A stretch of DNA of 58,024 nt from DRVP01 sp964604045 (GTDB lineage Archaea > Thermoproteota > Bathyarchaeia > Bathyarchaeales > Bathycorpusculaceae), in assembly GCA_964604045.1 (NCBI GenBank), contig CAZRXM010000002.1, forward strand, positions 1 to 58,024, in the 5' to 3' direction. The notes under the pieces are model-generated. The model had not been told where the DNA came from. It did not search any database and saw only the letters and a list, made by a program, of their open reading frames with translations. Positions 41,645 through 50,089 of the stretch are shown here, piece after piece; the first letter of the stretch is position 1, and each line of letters opens with the position of its first letter. Made by a program: the position numbers and the translations under genes.

Positions 41645-43021
41645 ATGCTAAGTTCGAGAAGATTGTTTGGAACAAACGGGATTCGAGGAACAGCAAACAA
41701 TGAGTTAACTCCAGAGTTTGCGGCGAAAATTGGAGGAGCTATAGGCACCTTTTTCAAGTCTGGAAGTTTAATAGTGGGACATGACGCCCGAACAAGCAGC
41801 CCAATGCTTACAAGGGCTGTGATATCTGGGTTGAACGCCGCAGGCTGCGAAGTTCTGTTTGCGGGTATGGCGCCAACTCCGGCGCTGCAATATGCTGTGA
41901 AAAGCCATAAGGTTGATGGTGGGATTATTGTTACGGCTTCCCATAATCCACCAGAGTACAATGGGATAAAAGTCGTATGGAGTGACGGCATAGAGATTTC
42001 AAGGGAGCAGGAAATCGAAATTGAGAGTATATTTTTTGACAGTAAAACCAAGTATGTTCAATGGGATAGAATAGGGGAGACTAAACCACTTCAAGGAGTT
42101 ATTGACGAGTACGTGGAGGCTGTCAAGAGACACGTGGAAGTTGGAAGGATAGCGGAGAAACGCTACCACGTTGTTGTCGACGCGGCGAACAGCGTGGCAG
42201 CCCTAGCGGTTCCAAAGCTTTTAAAAGATTTAGGCTGCAGGGTTACAACAATAAATGCTAACATTGATGGCACATTTCCAGCGCGGTCGCCGGAACCCCG
42301 TCCAGAAAACCTTTCGGAGTTGGCTTTAACCGTTAAGGCTGTAAACGCGGATCTAGGAGTTGCCTTTGATGGAGACGCGGACCGCGCCATTTTCGTCGAC
42401 GAAGCTGGAGAAATCCACTGGGGTGACAAAACCTTCGCTCTCGTCGAAAAACACTTTTTGCTCAAGAATCCGGGTGAAAAAATCGTTTCGCCAATAAGCT
42501 CTTCTATGCTGGTTAAGGACGTTGCGGACGCTTATGGCGGTGAAGTGGTCTGGACAAAGGTTGGAAGTGTAATAGTTTCTCACACTATGAAAAAGCTAAA
42601 AGCAAAACTCGGGGGAGAAGAGAACGGTGGAATCTTCTATGGTCCTCACCAAGCGGTCAGAGATGGAGCCATGGCGACTGCTTTGATGTTAAACATAATG
42701 GCAGACACAGGCAAACCCCTCTCTAGACTTTTGGACGAACTTCCAAAATACTACATCGAGAAAGGCAAAGTGAAATGCCCCAACGAGATTAAAGAAAAAG
42801 TTCTGGAGAAACTTATCGAGCAAGCGAGAGGACTAAACATAAGCACAATCGACGGGGTTAAGGTATGGTTCGAGGACAAAAGCTCCATTCTAATGAGACC
42901 CAGCGGAACTGAACCATTATACAGGCTTTACGCGGAAGCCAAAACAAGAGAGAGAGCTGAAGAACTTATCCGCGAGTTCGGTTTAAAGCTTAAGAGGATC
43001 ATTGACAGTGTGAAGGGCTGA
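41645..43021 (+). CDS. glmM: Phosphoglucosamine mutase / phosphohexomutase
   Basis: A 458-residue alpha-D-phosphohexomutase. It has LFGTNGIRGTANNELTPEFA at the start, the phosphoserine loop VTASHNPPEYNGIKV, the metal loop VAFDGDADRAIFVDEAG, the sugar-specificity GGEENGGIFY motif with the GlmM-type serine region replaced by GGIFYGPHQAVRDGA, and the C-terminal phosphate-binding MRPSGTEPLYRLY. It would supply glucosamine-1-phosphate for UDP-GlcNAc. It starts a three-gene sugar cluster with the two following oxidoreductases. Confidence 0.93.
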   Translation: MLSSRRLFGTNGIRGTANNELTPEFAAKIGGAIGTFFKSGSLIVGHDARTSSPMLTRAVISGLNAAGCEVLFAGMAPTPALQYAVKSHKVDGGIIVTASHNPPEYNGIKVVWSDGIEISREQEIEIESIFFDSKTKYVQWDRIGETKPLQGVIDEYVEAVKRHVEVGRIAEKRYHVVVDAANSVAALAVPKLLKDLGCRVTTINANIDGTFPARSPEPRPENLSELALTVKAVNADLGVAFDGDADRAIFVDEAGEIHWGDKTFALVEKHFLLKNPGEKIVSPISSSMLVKDVADAYGGEVVWTKVGSVIVSHTMKKLKAKLGGEENGGIFYGPHQAVRDGAMATALMLNIMADTGKPLSRLLDELPKYYIEKGKVKCPNEIKEKVLEKLIEQARGLNISTIDGVKVWFEDKSSILMRPSGTEPLYRLYAEAKTRERAEELIREFGLKLKRIIDSVKG

Positions 43022-43047
43022 AGGATAGTTTAGGGTTGGGAAAGTAA

Positions 43048-44403
43048 ATGCTAAAAACAATAAACCCGTCGAAAGAACTGCAAACAGACGAAAAAGCTAC
43101 GGTTAGCGTTGTTGGATGCGAGCGCATGGGCATGCTTCACACATGTCTACTAGCTAATGTAGGATTTAAAGTCCTGTGCGTCGACAATGACAGAGCCCTC
43201 ATCGAACGATTTTCCAAGGGGAAAGCCCCCTTCCTGAATCAAGAGGTAGAGCCAATCCTCCATAAAGGCTTAGAAAACAAAAGAATACGGTTTTCACACA
43301 ACATTGAAGATGCTGCAGAGAACGAAATCATACTAGTCACAACACCAGTTGTAGTTGGTGAAAGAGGCACCATCGACTATTCAAGTATTGAGAAAACGTT
43401 TAAGAAAATTGGTTCACACATCCGCAAAAACACGTTAGTTGTGAACGTGAGCGTTGTTGGAATAGGAGTAAATGAAAGCATCCTCAAGAAGACTGTTGAA
43501 GATGCATCTGGATTAAGGGTTGGCGCAGACATCTTTTTCGCCTACTGCCCAGTTCCCTTCCCAGAAAAACAGACTTTGAGAAGCTTAATGAATTACAGGA
43601 GAATTGTGGCTGCGCAGGATAGGATAAGCCTAGAGAAGGCCTCGAATGTTGTGGGGGCTATGACAAAAGCGGGTTTGGTTAAGTCTTTAGATTTTAAGGT
43701 GGCGGAAGCTGCAGTTCTGTTTGAAACGGTTTACAGAAATGTTAGGTCAGCTTTGGCTAACGAGTTTGCGGCTTTTTGCGAAAAAATCGGGGCTGACTAT
43801 TTGGTTGTCCATAGTTTAATAGCCGCGAACGCGGACTGTTCTTACAAAAATATTTGGTGTTTCGGCGGTGAAGACGCTCTTCTTATGCTGTTTGAAGAGG
43901 CGGATAACCAAAATGTTAAACTTAAAGTTTCACAAACAGTCTTGGAGTTAAAAAAGGAACTGGCGAAGCGAAAAGTCAGCCTAGTACAAGACGCTTTAAA
44001 AAGCTGTGGAAAAACCATGCGCAGGGCAAAAGTAACAGTGCTAGGTGTATCCCAAACCCAAAACGTGACAGACCTTCCGGAAAGCTCGTTTAAGGATTTT
44101 GTCCAGATGCTTGAGAGAAAGGGTGCTAGACCAAGCGTCTATGACCCATACTTGCCACAGAAAGCTTCCGGTTTAGACCTACCGTATGTCGAAGAGGATC
44201 TTTCAGAAGCCTTGGACAGGGCGGACTGCATAATTTTTTACACTGGACACGAGCAGTTTAAACGGCTAAACCTGAAAAAGGTTAAGCTTTTGGCAAACAT
44301 GCCAGCGGCTATTGTTGACTTTGAAGGGACCTTGGAGCCCATGAAGGTTGAAGCGGAAGGCTTCACGTATCGGGGTTTAGGAAGAGGTGTTTGGAGGAAA
44401 TGA
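43048..44403 (+). CDS. Degenerate UDP-sugar (UDP-glucose/UDP-ManNAc) dehydrogenase homologue
   Basis: A 451-residue protein with the three-domain layout of nucleotide-sugar dehydrogenases: Rossmann start VSVVGCERMGMLHTCLLANVG, central DIFFAYCPVPFPEK, AEAAVLFETVYRNVRSALANE, and C-terminal ASVYDPYLP-like RPSVYDPYLPQKAS. The catalytic positions are changed. The GxGxxG motif is GCERMG, the active-site Lys is Val223, the Asn four residues later is Thr227, and the GGxCxPKD segment is GGEDALLM with Cys271 displaced. Oxidation of a sugar C6 is thus doubtful. It overlaps the Gfo/Idh gene by 4 bp (ATGA) and follows glmM after 26 bp. Confidence 0.82.
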   Translation: MLKTINPSKELQTDEKATVSVVGCERMGMLHTCLLANVGFKVLCVDNDRALIERFSKGKAPFLNQEVEPILHKGLENKRIRFSHNIEDAAENEIILVTTPVVVGERGTIDYSSIEKTFKKIGSHIRKNTLVVNVSVVGIGVNESILKKTVEDASGLRVGADIFFAYCPVPFPEKQTLRSLMNYRRIVAAQDRISLEKASNVVGAMTKAGLVKSLDFKVAEAAVLFETVYRNVRSALANEFAAFCEKIGADYLVVHSLIAANADCSYKNIWCFGGEDALLMLFEEADNQNVKLKVSQTVLELKKELAKRKVSLVQDALKSCGKTMRRAKVTVLGVSQTQNVTDLPESSFKDFVQMLERKGARPSVYDPYLPQKASGLDLPYVEEDLSEALDRADCIIFYTGHEQFKRLNLKKVKLLANMPAAIVDFEGTLEPMKVEAEGFTYRGLGRGVWRK

Positions 44404-45350
44404 ACAACAAAATTGGAGTAGCAGTTATAGGGGCTGGTTTTTGGGGTAAAAACCACGCTAGAGTTTTCAGTGAACTGGAGGAAACAGAGCTTTTAGCCGT
44501 CTGCGACATCAACACTGAAAGGGCGAGAAGCGTCGCCAAACAGTTCGGCGTCGAAGCCTACATAAACGCTGGGAGAATGCTGAAAAGGAAAGACATCGAA
44601 GCGGTAAGCGTCTGCACATGGTCCACAAGCCTTGCAAAAGAGGCCATGAAGGCTTTAAAGGCTGGAAAACACGTCTTGGTTGAAAAGCCCATGGCCGCAA
44701 AACCAGAACAGGCAGAATCCCTAATAAAAACGGCGGAAAAGGAAGGCTTACATCTCACAGTAGGCTTCCTAATGCGTTTCATACCTGGCGTACAGTACAT
44801 TAAAAAAGCTGTTGAAAACAAAAAGATAGGGGAACTTGTATGCGCCACGGCGAAAAGGGTTTCCCAGTGGCCTGAAAGAATTGGGGACATAGGTGTGGTA
44901 AAGGACTTAGCGATACACGATATAGACATAGCCCGTTATCTGTTCGGCGGCGACCCTGTCGCCGTTTACGCAAAAACCGGAAACATGCGGCATAAGCTCT
45001 TTGAGGATTACGCCCACATAATGCTGACCTTTGAAAGTGGAAAAAACGCTTTCATAGAATCCAACTGGCTAACACCGTACAAAACGCGGATATTAACAGT
45101 TACGGGAAGCGAGGCAATAATGAAACTGGACTACATAACCCAAGAGCTGACGATAGAAACAGCCGAGGAAACAGTTCAGCCTAGGATTCCATGGCAGGAG
45201 CCGTTAAAACTTGAACTCCAACATTTCGCAAACTGCATTTTGGGTAAGGAGAAGCCTTTAATAACAGGTGAAGATGGGCTTAGGGCTTTAAAAATCGCCG
45301 AGGCTGCTTTAAAGTCTTCAAGAAAGGGTGTGCTTGTTAGGCTGAAGTAA
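44400..45350 (+). CDS. Gfo/Idh/MocA-family oxidoreductase
   Basis: A 316-residue NAD(P)-dependent sugar oxidoreductase. VAVIGAGFWGKNHARVFSEL is the dinucleotide site, HVLVEKPMAAKPEQAESLI has the EKP motif, and VVKDLAIHDIDIARYLFGG holds the HDxD catalytic histidine. In the family such enzymes act at C3 of UDP-GlcNAc-type sugars. The ATG overlaps the preceding TGA (ATGA), so it is coupled to the dehydrogenase homologue. Together with glmM it suggests a modified amino-sugar route for glycans. Confidence 0.9.
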   Translation: MNNKIGVAVIGAGFWGKNHARVFSELEETELLAVCDINTERARSVAKQFGVEAYINAGRMLKRKDIEAVSVCTWSTSLAKEAMKALKAGKHVLVEKPMAAKPEQAESLIKTAEKEGLHLTVGFLMRFIPGVQYIKKAVENKKIGELVCATAKRVSQWPERIGDIGVVKDLAIHDIDIARYLFGGDPVAVYAKTGNMRHKLFEDYAHIMLTFESGKNAFIESNWLTPYKTRILTVTGSEAIMKLDYITQELTIETAEETVQPRIPWQEPLKLELQHFANCILGKEKPLITGEDGLRALKIAEAALKSSRKGVLVRLK

Positions 45351-45626
45351 GATTTTTTTCAAGTTGAATGGTCTACCATCGAAAAGGATCTTTTCTGGAA
45401 TCTTGTCCTTCCACTTCTTCAGGAACGGCAGGTCTTCGCTTTCCTTTCTAAGCTCGTCTGGAAGCATTTCTGGAATTTCATCCCTTATAGGATACCACCT
45501 TAAACATTTGGGACACACGATTAAGCCCTCAACTATCTCTTCCTTCTCATCGAAAACGTAAAGCTCAAGGGGGTGATGCTTGTCAATTGGGCATGCGAGT
45601 ATATCCATAAGCTTTCGCTTCAACAA
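45318..45626 (-). CDS. Trm112-like methyltransferase activator
   Basis: A 102-residue zinc-ribbon-type protein. The beginning KRKLMDILACPIDKHHPLEL, followed by VEGLIVCPKCLRWYPIRDEIPEMLP, is the Trm112/YcaR layout. The first half-finger keeps a single cysteine (CPID) and the second is complete (CPKC). Trm112 stabilises several tRNA, rRNA and release-factor methyltransferases. The start is uncertain among TTG codons at 45626/45623 and an ATG at 45608. It is convergent with the Gfo/Idh gene, overlapping 33 bp. Confidence 0.85.
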   Translation of the reverse strand: MLKRKLMDILACPIDKHHPLELYVFDEKEEIVEGLIVCPKCLRWYPIRDEIPEMLPDELRKESEDLPFLKKWKDKIPEKILFDGRPFNLKKILLQPNKHTLS

Positions 45627-45659
45627 GGGTCCCTTAGTCCCGTTTAGCCTTTTTAACCT

Positions 45660-46526
45660 TTAAATTTTGCTAACCTTCAAACCCTTGCACATTATGTCCA
45701 AAACAACTTGGTACCAATTTGGACCCGTTGACCTGACTATTCTGCTAAAGGGTATGTCAAAGTTTACTCCAAGTTCCTCCAGTCTAGCGGCTACTTTCGC
45801 CTTAACTTTTTCAATGGGATTTTCGCCTTTCGCTGCATGTTCAAAGTCATAGTAGTGGATCCATCCGCAGCCGTTTTTAAGTGCTGAAAAAGCGTATGGA
45901 AGGTATTCGAGGGCTTTTTCGGGAAGCGGCATTAAAACTCGATCCGCTACTCCTTGAAGCCTTTCGAGTATTATATTTTTTGCGTCTCCTTCTAGGGGGA
46001 CTACTTTTCCTTGAACTCTGTTGAGTTTGACGTTTTCCCACATAAACTGGACGGCTGTGGGGTTTATGTCTATGGAGTATACTTTTTCTGCCTTTGAGTG
46101 CTTGGCGATGATTATGGAGAAGCATCCAACTCCGGCGAACATGTTTACAACGACTTCGCCGTTTCTAACCAACTTCGCGACACGCATTCTCTCAAAGGAA
46201 AGCCTAGGCGAGAAATAACAAGTTTTTAGGTCAACTGCAAACACGCAGCCAGATTCTCGATGAACAGTCTTTGTCTTGTTTTCCCCAGCAATATGCGTAA
46301 GCTCTCGCAGTCTGTAATCTCCGTGCACGGGGCTTGTTTGAGCCAAAACAGACTTGACGTTTTTATGAACCTTCATTACTGTTTCGGCGACAAGTGCAGC
46401 ATACTTTCTTGAACCCTCGGTTAAGCGTATAACCGCAACATCCCCCACAATGTCGTAGGAACAGCAGATGGAATCCAGCTCTTCACGCGGCAGAATTTCC
46501 GAAAGTAAACGTTTCAGATGTTTCAT
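45660..46526 (-). CDS. trm5: tRNA (guanine-37-N1)-methyltransferase Trm5
   Basis: A 288-residue SAM-dependent methyltransferase. It has AQTSPVHGDYRLRELTHIAGE, the ETKTVHRESG-like KTVHRESGCVFAVDL strand, the SAM motif VVNMFAGVGCFSIIIAKHS, YSIDINPTAVQFM and DRVLMPLPEKALEYLPYA in place of the Trm5 NPPY-type loop. It methylates G37 of tRNA-Phe, giving the substrate of Taw1 (50739). The ATG at 46526 is taken since the longer frame runs through the promoter region shared with rpoP. Confidence 0.9.
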   Translation of the reverse strand: MKHLKRLLSEILPREELDSICCSYDIVGDVAVIRLTEGSRKYAALVAETVMKVHKNVKSVLAQTSPVHGDYRLRELTHIAGENKTKTVHRESGCVFAVDLKTCYFSPRLSFERMRVAKLVRNGEVVVNMFAGVGCFSIIIAKHSKAEKVYSIDINPTAVQFMWENVKLNRVQGKVVPLEGDAKNIILERLQGVADRVLMPLPEKALEYLPYAFSALKNGCGWIHYYDFEHAAKGENPIEKVKAKVAARLEELGVNFDIPFSRIVRSTGPNWYQVVLDIMCKGLKVSKI

Positions 46527-46596
46527 AGACGCTATCCCCGTTGTTGATAGGAAACATTTAAAAACACACAAGCTTTTCTGTAAAGGGGGAACAGCC
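46527..46596. promoter_or_regulatory. Divergent promoter between trm5 and rpoP
   Basis: A 70-bp spacer with AT-rich TTTAAAAACACAC around 46557-46569, which reads as a TATA-like TTTTTAAAT element on the minus strand for trm5. AAAGGGGGA at 46582-46590 is the ribosome-binding site of rpoP. No inverted repeat is obvious. Confidence 0.5.
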
Positions 46597-46764
46597 ATGG
46601 GAGAAATTGCTCCCGGACTAGTCTACGAGTGTTTAAGGTGTGGGGCTAAAGTTCCAACAGAGGAACTTGAACTTCGAGGCGGAGAAATAAAATGCACAGT
46701 CTGTGGCTACAGAGTTTTAAAGAAGATAAGGCCTCCAGTAGTTAAACGTGTTAAGGCCGTATAA
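46597..46764 (+). CDS. rpoP: DNA-directed RNA polymerase subunit P (Rpo12)
   Basis: A 55-residue zinc ribbon protein, homologue of Rpb12. Cysteine pairs are YECLRCGAKV and IKCTVCGYRVL, with the conserved tail KKIRPPVVKRVKA that contacts the polymerase. The start ATG 46597 with AAGGGGGA just upstream is clear; the longer frame reading into trm5 promoter DNA is not coding. It is divergent from trm5. Confidence 0.95.
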   Translation: MGEIAPGLVYECLRCGAKVPTEELELRGGEIKCTVCGYRVLKKIRPPVVKRVKAV

Positions 46765-46803
46765 AAAAGAGGCTGAAGTATTTTCGAAACCTTGAGTTTT
46801 CGG

Positions 46804-47100
46804 TTAGAACAGTTCTCTCTCGCCTATTTTTCGGAGAGCCCTTCCTCGAAGCTTTATCCCCGGACCAACGACTTCTTCGGGCTGTTTTTCCACAGTTTTT
46901 CTTTTAACGGTTTCGCCACAAACCCCCCTTGGCAAGAGCCTTCTTTTAACGCAGAGAGCGTATGAACAGTTGGTAGGGTTGCACATGTCTTCGGTCCATC
47001 TGCACCAGACACCGTCTCGCCGGAAAATGGCAGCATTTTTGCCGCACTTAAACAGTTCACATTTGGGAGAACACATTTTCGCTTGCGCCAAGGACGACAC
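46804..47100 (-). CDS. Cysteine-rich hypothetical protein
   Basis: A 98-residue protein with eight cysteines: CSPKCELFKCGK, VWCRWTEDMC, NPTNCSYALC and GVCGE. This suggests one or two metal sites (zinc or iron-sulfur). Residues 60-98 are basic and probably disordered. I do not know the family. The start is GTG 47100 or ATG 47076. An inverted repeat and TATA box lie upstream at 47137-47170. It ends 39 bp from the convergent rpoP end. Confidence 0.65.
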   Translation of the reverse strand: MSSLAQAKMCSPKCELFKCGKNAAIFRRDGVWCRWTEDMCNPTNCSYALCVKRRLLPRGVCGETVKRKTVEKQPEEVVGPGIKLRGRALRKIGERELF

Positions 47101-47136
47101 AACCCTAGACTCTTCTAAAACTGCCTACACACTTTA

Positions 47137-47156
47137 TTTGAGAGGAAATTCTCAAA
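47137..47156 (-). promoter_or_regulatory. Inverted repeat at the promoter of the cysteine-rich gene
   Basis: TTTGAGA-GGAAAT-TCTCAAA is a perfect 7-bp inverted repeat with a 6-bp spacer. On the minus strand a CTTTATA element at about 47161-47170 lies just before it, so the repeat covers the expected transcription start of the cysteine-rich gene. It could also serve as a terminator for the surface-protein gene that ends at 47200. Confidence 0.45.
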
Positions 47157-47199
47157 AACGGTATAAAGCTTTTTCTGAAGCTAAAATCTTATTCAACCT

Positions 47200-49296
47200 C
47201 TAGCTTGTTTTTCCATTCTTTAACCGTTTCCTTCTCATGGAAACCTCTATCAAAATTAGGAGAACTGCAAACGCCACAATTATGATTATCGTTGTGAACC
47301 ATGACGTTTCAAGGAGTAAACTGGCTAAAATCACGTATCTACCAACTTTAACCACTATCGGGTTTGCTTCGTCCCTCGCTTCGGTAATAGAGCATGTGAT
47401 TGTTGATTCTGGCTGTTGGCCCGATAAGTAGACCTTTATCGTCAGAGTTCCGCCGATCTCCGTGAAGCCAACAACACCATTGCTTCCGGTAAGTCCGGAG
47501 CCCATTAATACACCATTTCTCTCCAGAGTTACGTTTGCATTTGGGATTGGCTGTCCAAAGTAATCAACAACCTTAATGTGGATTGGTAAGTTGTATAGGC
47601 GGCAACAAATGGTTATACTTTTTTCCTCAAACAGTTCTGCTGTTGTTGTGTTTAGCAGAACCCCTTTGGAGTAAACTTTCACGCCATATAGGCCGAAGAG
47701 GCAGTTGAGGGAAACTCGACCCTCTTGATCCGTGTATCCAATATAACGCAGTCCACCCATCGCTTCTCGGGCTTCCACTAGGGCATTTGGTATGGGTGTT
47801 CCTTCGCCGTCAAGTACTGTTACCTGTAAGGCTTCAAGCGGGCAGATTATGGTTATGTTGTTCCATCCAACGGGCTTCAACCCGGTGAGGGTGTCATTGT
47901 TTAGGTTGAAGACCCTGCCGTAGCGGGAAGTCACAATTTTATAGGAATATGCATTCAAAATAAACGACTTGAACTCAGCGGAGCCGCCGATGTCAGTTTG
48001 GGAAATTATTGTTTCATTTTCAATTCTCCCTCCGTCCAAGTCCGTAATATATGTAATGGACAAGTTCAGCGTGACGAACGGGATTTTTAAGACGTCGTTT
48101 TGCTCGCCTACAACGGATACTTTCAAGTTTGTAAGTAGACATGTCAAGTTTAGTTTGGCTTCCTGGGTTATGGTGAACGAAGCGTTTCCCACACGAACAT
48201 TCTTGAAGTAGGCTGTGAAGTTGTATTCTCCCATTTCCAACTGTATGGTGGAGACACCTTCACTGTTGCTTATGGCATTGTAAGTCGTGTTAGCCCACTT
48301 GTCAAAAACCTTTAAAAGAACATTGGAAACAGGTTCTCCCGCGAGGTTTCTCGGTGTTATTTCGGTTTTGAAGCCTGGAACTGCGAAAACTTGAGTATCG
48401 TTAACCTTTTTGTTTTCTGGCTGTGGTTCTATGCTTAGGCTGTAATTTCCAATCAATGAATTATCTGGAACCGGCCAGTTCGCTTCCACAATGCCGTTTG
48501 AAACTGTGCAGTTAAAGCGGTCAACCGTTTTGTTTCCGAAAACAATAGTTATTGTCACATTTTTGCCGTTAAGCAGCTCATATCTGATGGCAACAATTTT
48601 TACTGTGTCGCGCCTATGATATTCTGTTTGGTCTGTCAGCCCTATGAAGAACCTGTCGGATGCGAGAGTCCCGTTAAAGGCAACAGTATAGAATCCAGTG
48701 TAGTTTGTGTGCGCGTTTCCCGAGAAGTTTTCCGGATATCTGATCAGTGTGGAGGCTTCTCCCTTATCCGTTGTGTTTAGGCTAGTAAGCGAGTAGTACG
48801 TTTCGTTTGCTGGTGTTTTAACTGTAATGTTGGCTATATAGGTTGTTTCCGCTCTGCCGCCGGATATGCTTATGGTGATGTTTATCGCTTTCGCGCCCTG
48901 TTGAAGTTGCCTTGGATGAGGTGGTTTGGCGATACTGACATGGTACGCTGTTTCAACATAAAACCATGATGTGGCGTTCATGTTCGCCACAACATCGCAC
49001 AGGGTTAAAGTGTAGTTTCCACTCGGCATAGAAGGTACTTTAAACGAAGAGTTCACATTGTTTCCAAAAGCATACCCGCTCGCGACTTGAATATTGCCAA
49101 GAAATACTTGGTACTCCCCGTTTGTGGTGTTTATTTTCCCAACGAGGTTAACAAGGTCTCCAACCCTACCGGTTTTTGGTGAAACAGACGTTATTTCAAC
49201 GTTTGCCGCGTGGGCTTGCGGTATAATTAACTGTAGGAATATTGTTAAAAAGGGCACCAATGTTAACGCAACTAAAGCCGCCGATTTTTTATTCAA
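47200..49296 (-). CDS. Membrane-anchored surface protein with Ig-like repeats
   Basis: A 698-residue secreted protein. The N-terminus is a signal peptide (MNKKSAALVALTLVPFLTIFL, cleavage after AHA), followed by an IPT/TIG-like domain (ITSVSPKTGRVGDLVNLVG), a stretch of beta-sandwich modules, and at least three carboxypeptidase-regulatory-like repeats, for example FKTEITPRNLAGEPVSNVLL, ALQVTVLDGEGTPIPNALVE and HIKVVDYFGQPIPNANVTL. A C-terminal membrane helix (TTIIIIVAFAVLLILIE) and a short basic tail anchor it. It is very rich in NxS/T sequons, as for a glycosylated S-layer-associated protein. It starts at TTG with GGAGTG upstream. Confidence 0.82.
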   Translation of the reverse strand: MNKKSAALVALTLVPFLTIFLQLIIPQAHAANVEITSVSPKTGRVGDLVNLVGKINTTNGEYQVFLGNIQVASGYAFGNNVNSSFKVPSMPSGNYTLTLCDVVANMNATSWFYVETAYHVSIAKPPHPRQLQQGAKAINITISISGGRAETTYIANITVKTPANETYYSLTSLNTTDKGEASTLIRYPENFSGNAHTNYTGFYTVAFNGTLASDRFFIGLTDQTEYHRRDTVKIVAIRYELLNGKNVTITIVFGNKTVDRFNCTVSNGIVEANWPVPDNSLIGNYSLSIEPQPENKKVNDTQVFAVPGFKTEITPRNLAGEPVSNVLLKVFDKWANTTYNAISNSEGVSTIQLEMGEYNFTAYFKNVRVGNASFTITQEAKLNLTCLLTNLKVSVVGEQNDVLKIPFVTLNLSITYITDLDGGRIENETIISQTDIGGSAEFKSFILNAYSYKIVTSRYGRVFNLNNDTLTGLKPVGWNNITIICPLEALQVTVLDGEGTPIPNALVEAREAMGGLRYIGYTDQEGRVSLNCLFGLYGVKVYSKGVLLNTTTAELFEEKSITICCRLYNLPIHIKVVDYFGQPIPNANVTLERNGVLMGSGLTGSNGVVGFTEIGGTLTIKVYLSGQQPESTITCSITEARDEANPIVVKVGRYVILASLLLETSWFTTIIIIVAFAVLLILIEVSMRRKRLKNGKTS

Positions 49297-49879
49297 TTCC
49301 GCCGCACTCCAACTTCATCAATGAAACTTCGTGATGTGAAACATTTACTATCTGCGGGGCGTTTTAAACTTTACCTTTCCCGGACTTTAACCGCAAATCT
49401 TTTAGACGAAAAAAATCTCCAAAACGTGAAAGCTGGTGCTGTTTGATGATCAACGAGATTTTGAGTTTAATTGAGAAACATGAACAGTGGCGTGGGAGAG
49501 AGTGCCTAAACTTTATCCCCTCGAAAATGTCATGAGCCCTGCTGTACGTAGTCTTTTGGCTTCAGACTTTGGGCATCGCTACACAGCTAGAGAACGCTTT
49601 TTACATGGGCACAAGGTTCATCGACGAAATCGAAGAGTATGGCGAGAAATTAGCGAAAGAAGTTTTGAAGCTGAAACTGTAGATCTGCGACCCTTTCCTG
49701 ACACATTGCAGACCTATTTTTTAGCGTCCTTCACGAAGCCTGGGGACACGCTTATGTGTATATCACTGGAGATGGCGGATATCCCGGTTTATGGATCGAC
49801 GGCTTGTCTGGACTTTTGAGTTTAAAAGTTTCCCCCATACCCTTCTCCAGGGAGGAAATGAAGGTTGAAATTGAAAGGG

Positions 49880-50089
49880 CTAGGGATGCTATAGTCCGTG
49901 TTAAGCCTAAAGCCTTGATTTTCGGGGGCAGCCTNNNNNNNNNNNNNNNNNNNNNNNNNNNNNNNNNNNNNNNNNNNNNNNNNNNNNNNNNNNNNNNNNN
50001 NNNNNNNNNNNNNNNNNNNNNNNNNNNNNNNNNNCTAGGGATGCTATAGTCCGTGTTAAGCCTAAAGCCTTGATTTTCGGGGGCAGCCT
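49880..50089. repeat. 55-bp direct repeat flanking the N gap (assembly overlap)
   Basis: Bases 49880-49934 and 50035-50089 are identical (55 bp, starting CTAGGGATGCTATAGTCCGT). They immediately flank the run of N. The ends of two contigs therefore overlap, and the true sequence most likely has one copy and no gap. Collapsing the repeat joins the SHMT frames in the expected order with one remaining frameshift (an A-T-rich run after the repeat). Confidence 0.9.
49935..50034. other. Scaffold gap of exactly 100 N
   Basis: One hundred unknown bases, the conventional filler for a gap of unspecified length. It falls inside the SHMT pseudogene. The identical flanks show that it holds no real missing sequence of known size. 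Confidence 0.98.

Noticed and set aside
49880..50089. The 55-bp direct repeats as target-site duplications or transposon ends
   Set aside because: They directly flank exactly 100 N and lie inside one gene whose frames join when the repeat is collapsed. A scaffolding artefact is the simpler reading.
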